DNA from: Streptomyces cucumeris
GTDB lineage: Bacteria; Actinomycetota; Actinomycetes; Streptomycetales; Streptomycetaceae
Length of the DNA: 48,521 nt
Assembly: GCF_024295805.1 (NCBI RefSeq)
Contig: NZ_JANCLX010000009.1
Location: forward strand, 10,243-58,763
Direction: 5' to 3'
The notes beneath the pieces are model-generated. The model ran no database searches. It was not told the origin of the DNA and saw only the letters and a list, made by a program, of their open reading frames with translations. The stretch's first letter is position 1, and each line of letters begins with the position of its first letter. Positions 1 through 7,758 of the stretch are shown here, piece after piece. The position numbers and the translations under genes are program-made.

Positions 1-35
1 CCGCCCGGCGGGCCCCCCATCACGCCGACACGGGG

Positions 36-63
36 GGTGGGCCCCTTTTTTGCGGGGCCCACC
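36..63 (-). terminator. Terminator downstream of PEP carboxylase
   Basis: A perfect 10-bp inverted repeat (GGTGGGCCCC / GGGGCCCACC) encloses an 8-base loop containing six T. It lies 30 bp beyond the ppc stop codon and is the likely transcript end for that gene. Whatever lies left of the window could share it. Confidence 0.7.
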
Positions 64-92
64 GCCCGGTGTCATGGGGTGGGTGACCGGGG

Positions 93-2813
93 TCAGCCGG
101 TGTTGCGCAGACCCGCCGCGACCCCGTTGACGGTGAGGAGCAGGGCGCGGGCGAGCACCGGATCGGCCTCCTCGCCGTTCTCCCGGGCGGTGCGCTGCCG
201 GTGCAGCAGCGAGACCTGGAGGTAGGAGATCGGGTCGAGATAGGCGTCCCGGACGTGGAAGGTCTGCTTCAGCACCGGGTTGGAGTCCAGCAGCTCGGTT
301 CCGCCGGTGATCCGCAGCACCTCGCGGACGGTCAGCTCATGCTCGGCCACGATGGTGTCGAAGACATGCCCCAGCTCGTCGGGCACCAGAGTGTCGACGT
401 AGTGGCGGGCGATCCGCAGATCCGTCTTGGCGAGGGTCATCTCCACGTTGGACAGGAAGTTGCGGAAGAAGTGCCAGTGCTGGTGCATCTCGTCCAGGAC
501 ACCGTCGAGACCGGCCTCCCGGGCGGCCTTCAGACCGGAGCCCACCCCGAACCAGCCGGGCACGATCTGCCGGGACTGGGTCCAGCCGAACACCCACGGG
601 ATGGCCCGCAGTCCGTCCAGTCCGGCGCCCGAGTCGGGACGGCGGGAGGGCCGGGAGCCCAGGTGGAGTTCGGCGAGCTGGTCCACCGGGGTGGAGGCGA
701 AGAAGTACGCGGGCAGATCGGGGTCCTCGACCAGCCTGCGGTACGCGGAGTGGGCGGCCTCGGAGACGGTCTCCATCGCCGAGTCCCAGCGGGTGAGCGC
801 CTCGTCCGACTGACGGGGCGCGGTGTGCAGGGCGGACGCCTGGAGGGTGGCCGCGACCGTCAGCTCCAGGTTCTCCCGGGCGAGCGCCGGGACGAGGTAC
901 TTGTCGGAGATGACCTCGCCCTGCTCGGTCACCTTGATCTCGCCCTCCAGGGTGCCCCAGGGCTGGGCGAGGATCGCGTCATGGGTGGGGCCGCCACCGC
1001 GGCCGACGGTGCCGCCGCGGCCGTGGAAGAGCCGCAGCCGTACGCCGTGCCGGTGGGCGACGTCGCGCAGCAGCCGCTGGGCGCGGTGGATCTCCCACTG
1101 GGAGGTGGTGATACCGCCGAACTTGGAGGAGTCGGAGTAGCCGAGCATGACCTCCTGGACATCGCCGCGGAGGGCGACGAGCCGCCGGTAGGAGGGGTCG
1201 GCCAGCATCTCGTCGAGCAGCTTGTCGGCGATCTTCAGCTCATCGGTGGTCTCCAGCAGCGGCACGATGCCGATCTTGGCCCAGCCCGCGTGCAGATCGA
1301 TCAGCCCGGCCTCACGGGCGAGGACGGCCGCGGCGAAGACGTCGTCGGAGCCCTGGCACATGGAGATGATGTAGGACTCGACGATCTCCGGGCCGAACCG
1401 CTCGAAGGAGTCCCGGATGGTGCGGAAGACACCGAGGGTCTTGGTCCCGGCGGCGTCCAGCGGGGCCGGGGACGGGGCGAGCGGACGGCGCGAGCGCAGC
1501 TCCTTGGCCAGCAGCTTGCGACGGTAGTCGCGCGGCATGTCGGCGTAGCGCCAGGACTCCTCGCCCAGCCGGTCGAAGAGCTGGCCGAGCGCGTGGTGGT
1601 GGGCGTCGGCGTGTTCCCGGACGTCCATGGTGGCGAGCTGGAGGCCGAACGCGGCCAGGGTGCGCAGGGCGCGCTCCAGCCGGCCGTCGGCGATCAGCCG
1701 TCCGCGGTGGGCGCGCAGCGAGTCCTGGATGAGGTGGAGATCGGCGAGGAGCTCGGCGGTGCCGAGGTAGTCGCGGCCGGGCTGGTGAGGGGTGTCCGAG
1801 GCGAGCCGCTCCCGGGTGTTGATCAGCTTCTGCCGCATACAGGTGGCCTTGAGCCGGTAGGGCTCCTCGGCGTTGAGCCGCTTGTAGCGGGGGCTGATCT
1901 CCGGGAGGAGCTCCAGGTCGCGCTGGAGGGAGCCGAGCAGTTCCTCGGACGCCTCGGAGTTGCGGATGGAGCTGGAGAGGGCCGCGCGCAGATCGTCGAT
2001 GATCTCCAGCGCGTCGGTGATGCCGTGCTCGTGCTGCAGGATCAGCACCTCACGGGTGACCTCGGGGGTGACGTTGGGGTTGCCGTCGCGGTCACCGCCA
2101 ATCCAGGTGCCGAAGGTGAGCGGGCGGGTGGTGGCGGGCAGCTCCAGGCCGACCCGGTCCAGCTCGGCGGAGAGGTCCTCCAGGACGTCTCCGACGGCGT
2201 GGGCGTGCAGCTCGTCCAGGTAGTAGATGGCGTTACGGGCCTCGTCGGCGGGCTCGGGGCGGGCCACCCGCAGCTCATCGGTCTGCCAGAGCAGGTCGAT
2301 GTTCTCGGCGAGGCGCAGATCGGTGCGGCGCTCCTCGCCCCCGGCGGCCAGCCCGTCGAGCAGCTCGGCGATCCGGCGGAGCTTGTTCAGGACGGTGCGG
2401 CGGGCGGCCTCGGTGGGGTGCGCGGTGAAGACCGGGCGCACATTGAGCCGCTCGACGGTCTGCCGGACGTGCTCGGGGTCGGCGTCCTTGAGCTGGTCGG
2501 CGGTGCGGGTGAGGATGCTGCCCTCGGCGTCCCGGCGGGCGCGCAGCTCACGGCCGCGGTGCACCTGCTCGGTGACGTTCGCGAGGTGGAAATAGGTGGA
2601 GAACGCTCGCACCAGCTTGGCGGCGGTCGCGAGGTCGGTCGAGCCCAGCAGCTCCGCCGCGGCCTCTCCGTCACTGCGGGTGAGGGCGCGGACGCGCTCG
2701 ACGAGGTCGAGGAGGTCGGGGCCCTCCTGGCGGACGAGTGTCTCGCCGAGCAGATCGCCCAGACGGCGGATATCGGCGCGCAGGGCGGCATTGGTGTGGT
2801 CGGCACTGCTCAC
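93..2813 (-). CDS. ppc: Phosphoenolpyruvate carboxylase
   Basis: This enzyme carboxylates PEP with bicarbonate to give oxaloacetate, the main anaplerotic step of central carbon metabolism; it is cytosolic and usually tetrameric. The 906-residue product has the normal bacterial length. Visible family motifs are TAHPTEA near residue 130 with the catalytic His, GGDRDGNPNVT near 238, and the glycine-rich FHGRGGTVGRGGGP loop near 593. The protein ends in RNTG, close to the conserved C-terminal QNTG of the family. The GTG start at 2813 is chosen because AAGGAG lies 9 bases upstream; the longer open frame to 2897 has no ribosome site. The gene is transcribed alone, divergent from the desaturase, and ends at the hairpin at 36-63. 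Identification is secure. Confidence 0.97.
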   Translation of the reverse strand: MSSADHTNAALRADIRRLGDLLGETLVRQEGPDLLDLVERVRALTRSDGEAAAELLGSTDLATAAKLVRAFSTYFHLANVTEQVHRGRELRARRDAEGSILTRTADQLKDADPEHVRQTVERLNVRPVFTAHPTEAARRTVLNKLRRIAELLDGLAAGGEERRTDLRLAENIDLLWQTDELRVARPEPADEARNAIYYLDELHAHAVGDVLEDLSAELDRVGLELPATTRPLTFGTWIGGDRDGNPNVTPEVTREVLILQHEHGITDALEIIDDLRAALSSSIRNSEASEELLGSLQRDLELLPEISPRYKRLNAEEPYRLKATCMRQKLINTRERLASDTPHQPGRDYLGTAELLADLHLIQDSLRAHRGRLIADGRLERALRTLAAFGLQLATMDVREHADAHHHALGQLFDRLGEESWRYADMPRDYRRKLLAKELRSRRPLAPSPAPLDAAGTKTLGVFRTIRDSFERFGPEIVESYIISMCQGSDDVFAAAVLAREAGLIDLHAGWAKIGIVPLLETTDELKIADKLLDEMLADPSYRRLVALRGDVQEVMLGYSDSSKFGGITTSQWEIHRAQRLLRDVAHRHGVRLRLFHGRGGTVGRGGGPTHDAILAQPWGTLEGEIKVTEQGEVISDKYLVPALARENLELTVAATLQASALHTAPRQSDEALTRWDSAMETVSEAAHSAYRRLVEDPDLPAYFFASTPVDQLAELHLGSRPSRRPDSGAGLDGLRAIPWVFGWTQSRQIVPGWFGVGSGLKAAREAGLDGVLDEMHQHWHFFRNFLSNVEMTLAKTDLRIARHYVDTLVPDELGHVFDTIVAEHELTVREVLRITGGTELLDSNPVLKQTFHVRDAYLDPISYLQVSLLHRQRTARENGEEADPVLARALLLTVNGVAAGLRNTG

Positions 2814-2975
2814 AGGTGCGGGCTCCTTGCAGTGAACGGGGTTCGTCAAGCGGGGCGAAGCGCCTGCGCGGCGGGTACCGCGCGCCATGGCCCCCATGCT
2901 TTCGGCCAGGTGCGGACCGCGCTGTCCGACGCACCCAGGATAGGCGGCGCGTCCCTGAGAGGGACCAGAGCCCTC

Positions 2976-3003
2976 TTGCCCCGCTTCGAGGCCCTGCCAT
3001 ACT
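2976..3003 (+). promoter_or_regulatory. Candidate desaturase promoter
   Basis: TTGCCC (2976-2981) and CATACT (2998-3003) are separated by 16 bp and form an acceptable sigma-70-like promoter. It would start transcription within the palindromes at 3004-3030, a good position for repression. This is inferred from sequence match only. Confidence 0.4.
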
Positions 3004-3030
3004 TACGTCGCCGTAGGTTACGGATCCGTA
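3004..3030 (+). promoter_or_regulatory. Tandem palindromic operator upstream of desaturase-TetR operon
   Basis: Two copies of one architecture, TTACG-N4-CGTAG, lie 15 bp apart: TACG-TCGC-CGTA (3004-3015) and the perfect palindrome TACGGATCCGTA (3019-3030). They sit between the candidate -10 box and the desaturase ATG. The downstream co-transcribed TetR repressor is the natural candidate to bind here; that assignment is inference. Confidence 0.6.
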
Positions 3031-3060
3031 GCCCAGCCCCCGAGCCCCACGAGGGATCCC

Positions 3061-4041
3061 ATGACTGCAAGCCCCGACGTGGTAGACGACGCGCCGAAGG
3101 CCCAGGAAAAGCCCATTCCCTCCGCCACGCTCGGCGGGGACAGCAAGCGTTCCATCGAGCAGCTCACCCTGCTGCTGTTCATCACCGTCCCGTTCCTCGC
3201 CCTGCTCGCCGCCATCCCCCTGGCCTGGGGCTGGGGGGTGAGCTGGCTGGACCTGGGACTGATGGTGGCCATGTACTACATCGGCTGCCACGGCATCACC
3301 ATCGGCTTCCACCGCTACTTCACCCATGGCTCCTTCAAGGCCAAGCGCCCGCTGCGGATCGCGCTGGCCATCGCCGGATCGCTGGCGGTGGAGGGCCCGC
3401 TGGTGCGCTGGGTGGCCGATCACCGCAAGCACCACAAGTTCTCCGACGCCGAGGGGGACCCTCACTCTCCGTGGCGGTACGGGGAGACCGTCCCGGCTCT
3501 GCTGAAGGGCCTGTGGTGGGCCCATATCGCATGGATGTTCGACGAGGAGCAGACCTCACAGCAGAAGTACGCTCCGGACCTGGTCAAGGACAGCACCCTG
3601 CGCGCGATCTCCCGGCAGTTCGCGCTGTGGACCGTGGTCTCGCTGATGCTGCCCCCGCTGATCGGCGGTCTGGTGACCTGGTCCTGGCAGGGCGCGGTGA
3701 CCGCGTTCTTCTGGGGATCGCTCGTCCGGGTGGCATTGCTGCACCACGTCACCTGGTCGATCAACTCGATCTGCCACGCGGTGGGCAAGCGTCCCTTCAA
3801 GTCGCGTGACCGCTCCGGCAACGTCTGGTGGCTCGCCGTGCTCTCGTGCGGTGAGTCATGGCACAACCTGCACCACGCGGACCCGACCTCGGCCCGGCAC
3901 GGTGTGATGCGGGGACAGCTCGACTCCAGCGCCCGGATCATCCGCTGGTTCGAGAAGGCGGGCTGGGCGTATGACGTCCGGTGGCCGAACGAGGCCCGTA
4001 TCGACGCCCGGCGTAAAGAGGAGTCCGTCGGAGCGGCATGA
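3061..4041 (+). CDS. Membrane fatty acyl-CoA/acyl-lipid desaturase
   Basis: An integral-membrane di-iron desaturase that would introduce a double bond (delta-9 type) into fatty acyl chains, tuning membrane fluidity. The 326-residue protein has the three histidine clusters that ligate the iron: HRYFTH at 84-89, HRKHH at 121-125 and HNLHH at 268-272. Hydrophobic segments around residues 35-75 and 175-215 flank the clusters as expected. The ATG start has GAGG upstream. The stop overlaps the next ATG (ATGA), so a TetR regulator is translationally coupled to it, a common arrangement for self-regulated desaturases. The preferred substrate and position of desaturation cannot be read from the sequence. 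Confidence 0.92.
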   Translation: MTASPDVVDDAPKAQEKPIPSATLGGDSKRSIEQLTLLLFITVPFLALLAAIPLAWGWGVSWLDLGLMVAMYYIGCHGITIGFHRYFTHGSFKAKRPLRIALAIAGSLAVEGPLVRWVADHRKHHKFSDAEGDPHSPWRYGETVPALLKGLWWAHIAWMFDEEQTSQQKYAPDLVKDSTLRAISRQFALWTVVSLMLPPLIGGLVTWSWQGAVTAFFWGSLVRVALLHHVTWSINSICHAVGKRPFKSRDRSGNVWWLAVLSCGESWHNLHHADPTSARHGVMRGQLDSSARIIRWFEKAGWAYDVRWPNEARIDARRKEESVGAA

Positions 4042-4748
4042 TGGAGCCTGTGGCGACCGATAGTAATACCAGCGGCAACAGGGACCGGCCCGCCAGGGCC
4101 GCCCGGCACTCAGGTTCCGGGACCCGGCGTACCCGCCGGGTCCGGATGACGGGCAAGGAACGCCGTGAGCAGCTGCTGGACATCGGTCGCACGCTCTTCG
4201 CCGAGCGGGGCTTCGAGGGCACCTCGGTGGAGGAGATCGCGGCCAAGGCCGGGGTCTCCAAGCCGGTGGTCTACGAGCACTTCGGCGGCAAGGAGGGGCT
4301 CTACGCGGTCGTGGTGGACCGCGAGATGCGCCAGCTGCTGGACATGGTGACCGGAGCCCTGACCGCGGGCCACCCCCGCGAACTGCTGGAGCAGGCCGCG
4401 TTCGCGCTCCTCGACTACATCGAGGCGTACACCGACGGCTTCCGGATCCTGGTCCGTGACTCCCCGGTGGCCCAGTCGACCGGCACCTTCGCCTCGCTGA
4501 TCAGCGATATCGCCACCCAGGTCGAGGACATCCTCGGCCTGGAGTTCAAGGCGCGCGGTTTCGACGCCAAGCTGGCCCCGCTCTATGCGCAGGCGCTGGT
4601 GGGCATGGTGGCGCTGACCGGCCAATGGTGGCTGAACGTTCGCAAGCCCAAGAAGGCCGAGGTCGCGGCCCATCTGGTGAATCTGGCCTGGCACGGTCTG
4701 GACGGTCTGGAGCCCAAGCCGCGGCTGATAGGTCACCGCAAGAACTAG
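4038..4748 (+). CDS. TetR-family repressor coupled to the desaturase
   Basis: A 236-residue one-component repressor. After a basic N-terminal tail of about 34 residues comes a classical TetR DNA-binding domain: a helix with LFAERGFEGTSVEEIAAKAG followed by VSKPVVYEHFGGKEGLY. The rest is a helical ligand-binding domain without recognisable specificity. It overlaps the desaturase by 4 bp. An acyl-CoA or fatty acid is a reasonable ligand guess given the context, and the tandem palindromes at 3004-3030 are the likely operator. ATG codons at 4038 and 4041 are both possible starts; a start nearer the HTH (4147) would remove the disordered tail. Confidence 0.88.
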   Translation: MMEPVATDSNTSGNRDRPARAARHSGSGTRRTRRVRMTGKERREQLLDIGRTLFAERGFEGTSVEEIAAKAGVSKPVVYEHFGGKEGLYAVVVDREMRQLLDMVTGALTAGHPRELLEQAAFALLDYIEAYTDGFRILVRDSPVAQSTGTFASLISDIATQVEDILGLEFKARGFDAKLAPLYAQALVGMVALTGQWWLNVRKPKKAEVAAHLVNLAWHGLDGLEPKPRLIGHRKN

Positions 4749-4799
4749 GCCGTGCCGTCGGGGTCTCCGCTGATGCGCGGAGATCCCGACGACACGGCC
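4748..4799. terminator. Bidirectional terminator between converging genes
   Basis: A 23-bp stem with two mismatches and a 6-base loop starts at the last base of the tetR stop codon. A second hairpin (CGGCCGG-type arms, about 4803-4839) follows directly. Together they separate the plus-strand desaturase operon from the minus-strand VOC/tam operon. Confidence 0.75.
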
Positions 4800-4839
4800 T
4801 CACCCCTCTTCGGCCGGACCCCCGTCCCGGCCGAAGGGG

Positions 4840-5202
4840 TCATCCGAGGGGCTCCAGGAACTCCAGCCGGTTGCCCACCGGGTCCTCGGAGGTGAAGCGG
4901 CGGTGGCCGGGAAGGTCACCGTCCCAGGTGACCGGGGCGCCCCGCTCGATGAGCCGGGCTGCGAACTCCTCGATACCGGTGACCCGCAGCCCCGGATGAG
5001 CCTTGCGGGCGGGCCGGAAGTCCTGCTCGATGCCCAGGTGGAGCTGGACCGGACCGGTCTGGAACCACACCCCGCCGCGCGCGGCGAGCACGGGCGGCTT
5101 GGGGATCTCGGTCATACCGAGCACCTCGCCGTAGTAGGCGCGCAGCGCGGCTTCGCTGCCCGGCGGGGCCGCGAGCTGGACGTGGTCGAGGGCGGCGATC
5201 AC
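4840..5202 (-). CDS. Glyoxalase/bleomycin-resistance (VOC) superfamily protein
   Basis: A 120-residue single-domain vicinal-oxygen-chelate protein. The N-terminal ALDHVQLAAP strand and the C-terminal FTSEDPVGNRLEFLEP strand are the typical ends of the fold; His7 and the Glu in LEFLEP occupy the usual metal-ligand positions, with HLGI in the middle. Members include lyases, dioxygenases and drug-binding proteins, and the sequence does not reveal which this is. The GTG start overlaps the tam stop codon (GTGA), so it is the second gene of a tam operon and may be controlled by the MarR regulator upstream. A detoxification or side-product role linked to trans-aconitate would be a guess. Confidence 0.85.
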   Translation of the reverse strand: MIAALDHVQLAAPPGSEAALRAYYGEVLGMTEIPKPPVLAARGGVWFQTGPVQLHLGIEQDFRPARKAHPGLRVTGIEEFAARLIERGAPVTWDGDLPGHRRFTSEDPVGNRLEFLEPLG

Positions 5203-6023
5203 TTCGTCCGCTTCCGGGCGACCACGAAGATGCGGCGGAACGGGAAGGGCGTGCCGTACGGCCGGGGCGGGTACGCCTCGCGCAGCAGCTCGCGGTACTC
5301 ACCCGTGAACTCCTCGGCCGCCTGCGGATCGTCCGCGAGGGCGGTCAGCACCGGGCGCAGTCCGGTGCCCTTCACCCAGTCGAGCACGGGGTCGGGGCCG
5401 CTGAGGACCTGTACGTAGGTGGTCTCCCAGACATCGGCCTCGCAGCCGAGCGCGGCCAGCCGGTCCTGGTAGCCGACCGGGTCCAGCACCGCGCCGCGGT
5501 GGCGGAGCGTTTCACCGAGCCGGTCGCGCCAGCGGGGTGACGCGCACAGCTCGCGCAGCAGGCGGTGGCTGGGGGCGTCGAAGTTGCCGGGGATCTGGAA
5601 GGCGAGGGAGCCGCCGGGACGCAGCGCGTCCAGCCAGGTGGGGAAGGCGTCGACATGGCCGGGCACCCATTGCAGCGCCGCGTTGGAGGCGATCAGGTCG
5701 TAGGTCTCATCGGGGGCCCAGCGCAGGATGTCGGCGGAGCGGAAGTCCAGATGGCCGCCGCCGGTGGTCGGGCCCGCCAGCGGCTTGGCGGACTCCAGCA
5801 TCTCGGCGGAGTTGTCCAGACCGGTGACCCGGGCGTCGGGCCAGCGGTCGAAGAGCAGCGTGGTGACATTGCCGGGGCCGCAGCCGAGATCGGCGATCCG
5901 GGGGGCGTGACCGGCCTCGGCGGGCAGCCGGGGGACCCGGGCCAGCAGGTCGAGGAAGGGCCGGGTGCGATAGCCGGAGTGACGCAGGTACTGCTGCGGA
6001 TCCCACTGCGGTGCGGTACTCAT
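5199..6023 (-). CDS. tam: Trans-aconitate 2-methyltransferase
   Basis: A cytosolic SAM-dependent methyltransferase that esterifies trans-aconitate, a spontaneous isomer of cis-aconitate that inhibits aconitase. The 274-residue protein begins with the family signature WDPQQYLRHSGYRTRPFLDL, followed by the SAM-binding motif IADLGCGPGNVT at 43-54, then the Tam-typical SNAALQWVPGHVDAFPTWL. The ATG at 6023 is chosen because GGGGGC lies 9 bases upstream; the open frame extends to 6113 without a better start. It is divergent from a MarR regulator, the arrangement known as tam/tamR in Streptomyces coelicolor, where TamR controls tam during oxidative stress. Confidence 0.93.
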   Translation of the reverse strand: MSTAPQWDPQQYLRHSGYRTRPFLDLLARVPRLPAEAGHAPRIADLGCGPGNVTTLLFDRWPDARVTGLDNSAEMLESAKPLAGPTTGGGHLDFRSADILRWAPDETYDLIASNAALQWVPGHVDAFPTWLDALRPGGSLAFQIPGNFDAPSHRLLRELCASPRWRDRLGETLRHRGAVLDPVGYQDRLAALGCEADVWETTYVQVLSGPDPVLDWVKGTGLRPVLTALADDPQAAEEFTGEYRELLREAYPPRPYGTPFPFRRIFVVARKRTK

Positions 6024-6099
6024 GGTCGTCAAGCCCCCTGCGGGTACGGTCGGGACATCGTGATCGCGTTTCCACGCTCCCTCACGGTGCTCCACGATA

Positions 6100-6117
6100 T
6101 CTCTTGATGTCAAGAGA
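6100..6117. promoter_or_regulatory. TamR-type operator palindrome
   Basis: Arms TCTCTTGA and TCAAGAGA are perfect inverted repeats with a 2-bp spacer, midway between tam and the MarR gene. The TTGA-N2-TCAA core is typical of MarR operators. A smaller palindrome, TGTCGACA (6123-6130), lies just downstream. Binding by the adjacent regulator to control both genes is inferred from position and from the known tamR system. Confidence 0.75.
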
Positions 6118-6150
6118 CTTCATGTCGACAGACCTATTACACTGATCGCC

Positions 6151-6648
6151 ATGGAGGACGAGGTCGATCGGCTGGTCGCGGCGTGGCGGCGGGAGCGCCC
6201 CGATCTCGATGTCGAACCGCTCGAAGTGCTCAGCCGGGTCAGCCGGCTCGCCCGCCATCTGGACCGGGCGCGGCGGATCGCCTTCTCCGAGCACCAGCTT
6301 GAGCCCTGGGAGTTCGACGTCCTGACCTCACTGCGCCGGGCCGGGCCTCCGTACCAGCTCTCCCCCGGGCAGTTGCTCACGCAGACCCTGGTGACCTCCG
6401 GCACCATGACCAACCGGATCGACCGGCTCGCCAAGAAGGGCCTGGTGCAGCGGGAGCCCGACCCCAGCGACCGGCGCGGGGTGCTGGTCCGGCTGACCAC
6501 CGAGGGACGGGACCGCGCGGACCAGGCACTGGCCGGACTGCTGGACCAGGAGCATGCGATCCTCGCCGAGCTCTCGCAGGCCCAGCGCGCGCAACTGGCG
6601 GCGCTGCTACGCCAGCTGACCGCCCCGTTCGACAATTTCCCCGGCTAG
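6151..6648 (+). CDS. tamR: MarR-family regulator of tam (TamR-like)
   Basis: A 165-residue winged-helix repressor. The core fold is clear: SEHQLEPWEFDVLTSLRRAG, then the recognition helix region QTLVTSGTMTNRIDRLAKKG and the wing LVQREPDPSDRRGVLVRLT. TamR of S. coelicolor responds to citrate-cycle tricarboxylates and derepresses tam and other genes; the divergent tam gene and long N-terminal extension support the same identity here. No Shine-Dalgarno is visible; TACACT at 6138-6143 lies 7 bases before the ATG, so the mRNA may be leaderless. Its last 42 bp overlap the converging response-regulator gene. Confidence 0.9.
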   Translation: MEDEVDRLVAAWRRERPDLDVEPLEVLSRVSRLARHLDRARRIAFSEHQLEPWEFDVLTSLRRAGPPYQLSPGQLLTQTLVTSGTMTNRIDRLAKKGLVQREPDPSDRRGVLVRLTTEGRDRADQALAGLLDQEHAILAELSQAQRAQLAALLRQLTAPFDNFPG

Positions 6649-7428
6649 GTCGACCGGGCCGACCCCGGCCCGCCGGGCCAGCGCCACGGCCGCCAGGGTG
6701 GAGTGCACCCCCAGCTTGCCCAGCACGTTCTGCATATGGGTGCGGACGGTGTGCGGGGAGAGGAACAGCCGCTCGGCGACCGCCTTGCGGCCGAGCCCGG
6801 CCACCATGCAGCGCAACACCTCGCGCTCCCGCGGGGTCAGCGACTCCACCAGCCGCTCGCTCTCGGTGCGGTGCTTGCGCGCGGCGGTCAACTCCCGCAG
6901 GACGCCGGTGAGCAGAGCGGGCGGCAGATGCGTCTCGTCCCGCAGCACCCCGCGGATCACCGCAAGCAGCCGGACCAGCGAGCAGTCCTTGGCGACCCAG
7001 CCGCAGGCTCCGGCCTGGAGGGCCGCGGCCGCCCGGCGCGGATCGTCCCGCTCGGCCAGCACCACGGTGCGCACCCCCGGCTGGGCGGTGCGGACCCCGC
7101 CGACCAGCGATATCCCGTCCGCCGCACGGCCGTTGACCGGGCGGGCGGGCACGGTGGACCCCGGCGGGCGCGCCCCGCCGTAGGCCGCGTCCGGCTGGGT
7201 GGGCAGCGGTACCGGCGCGTGGTCACCGGCCGCGGTACCCAGATCGGCGTCGACTAACAGGACGTCGAACCGGCGCCCTTCGGCGGCGCCCCGCTCCAGA
7301 CAGCGCAGCGCCGCCGGACCGCTCCCCGCCGCCGCCACGTCCACGTCCTGCTCCGCCGCGAGGGCGGCTGCCAGTGACTCGGCGAAAATGCGATGGTCGT
7401 CGACCACGAGAACCCGAATACGTGCCAC
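6607..7428 (-). CDS. Orphan LuxR/NarL-type response regulator with expanded receiver
   Basis: A 273-residue transcription regulator with an N-terminal receiver and a C-terminal LuxR helix-turn-helix. Receiver residues are present: acidic pair at D10/D11, phospho-acceptor D60 in DVLLVDADLG, and K147 in GWVAKD. A proline/glycine-rich insertion of about 40 residues (roughly 64-104) follows the phospho-acceptor and is unusual. The HTH reads LTPREREVLRCMVAGLGRKA with SPHTVRTHMQNVL. No histidine kinase is adjacent, so the partner and signal are unknown. GTG 7428 is chosen because a G-rich ribosome site lies about 5 bases upstream; GTG 7434 is an alternative. The gene overlaps the 3' end of tamR. 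Confidence 0.88.
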   Translation of the reverse strand: MARIRVLVVDDHRIFAESLAAALAAEQDVDVAAAGSGPAALRCLERGAAEGRRFDVLLVDADLGTAAGDHAPVPLPTQPDAAYGGARPPGSTVPARPVNGRAADGISLVGGVRTAQPGVRTVVLAERDDPRRAAAALQAGACGWVAKDCSLVRLLAVIRGVLRDETHLPPALLTGVLRELTAARKHRTESERLVESLTPREREVLRCMVAGLGRKAVAERLFLSPHTVRTHMQNVLGKLGVHSTLAAVALARRAGVGPVDLAGEIVERGGQLA

Positions 7429-7758
7429 GGACACCCCCCACGTCACCGGAACTTCCCGGACTGCTCCGAGCATCAGTGCGGGTACGGCGCCCGGCAAGAG
7501 GTCAGCACGATCCGCGCGGCCGCCGCCGCGCCGTCATCGCTACCCCGCCCCGGGCGTCGTACCTGACTGTCTCGCCCCCTGATGAAGCACCGGCCCCCAC
7601 CGGTGCTGTACTCAGCGTAAGGCCGGGACCCACAATCCGGAGCCGTTTCGCGAAACTGTCCGTCCTCACCCGTTTACTGTGAGTTTTGTGTTCGGTCTTG
7701 GGGAGTATGTCGGCCCAGAACGGCGAAAACCGATCGCGGAGTGGCCGAGGGTCCAGGG
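7429..7758. promoter_or_regulatory. 330-bp gene-free region between galK and the response regulator
   Basis: No coding frame here has a credible start or family match. Two symmetric features stand out: AGCACCGG / CCGGTGCT arms at 7586-7607, suitable as the galTEK terminator, and the perfect 12-bp palindrome GTTTCGCGAAAC at 7645-7656. The stretch 7672-7705 is AT-rich for this genome. The region probably holds the galK transcript end and the promoter of the minus-strand regulator gene. Confidence 0.5.

Noticed and set aside
201..3809. A 1202-codon open frame on the plus strand opposite ppc and through the desaturase
   Set aside because: It is a shadow frame of high-GC genes: its translation is rich in Gly, Val, Arg and Gln with no domain, and ppc and the desaturase match known families over the same DNA.
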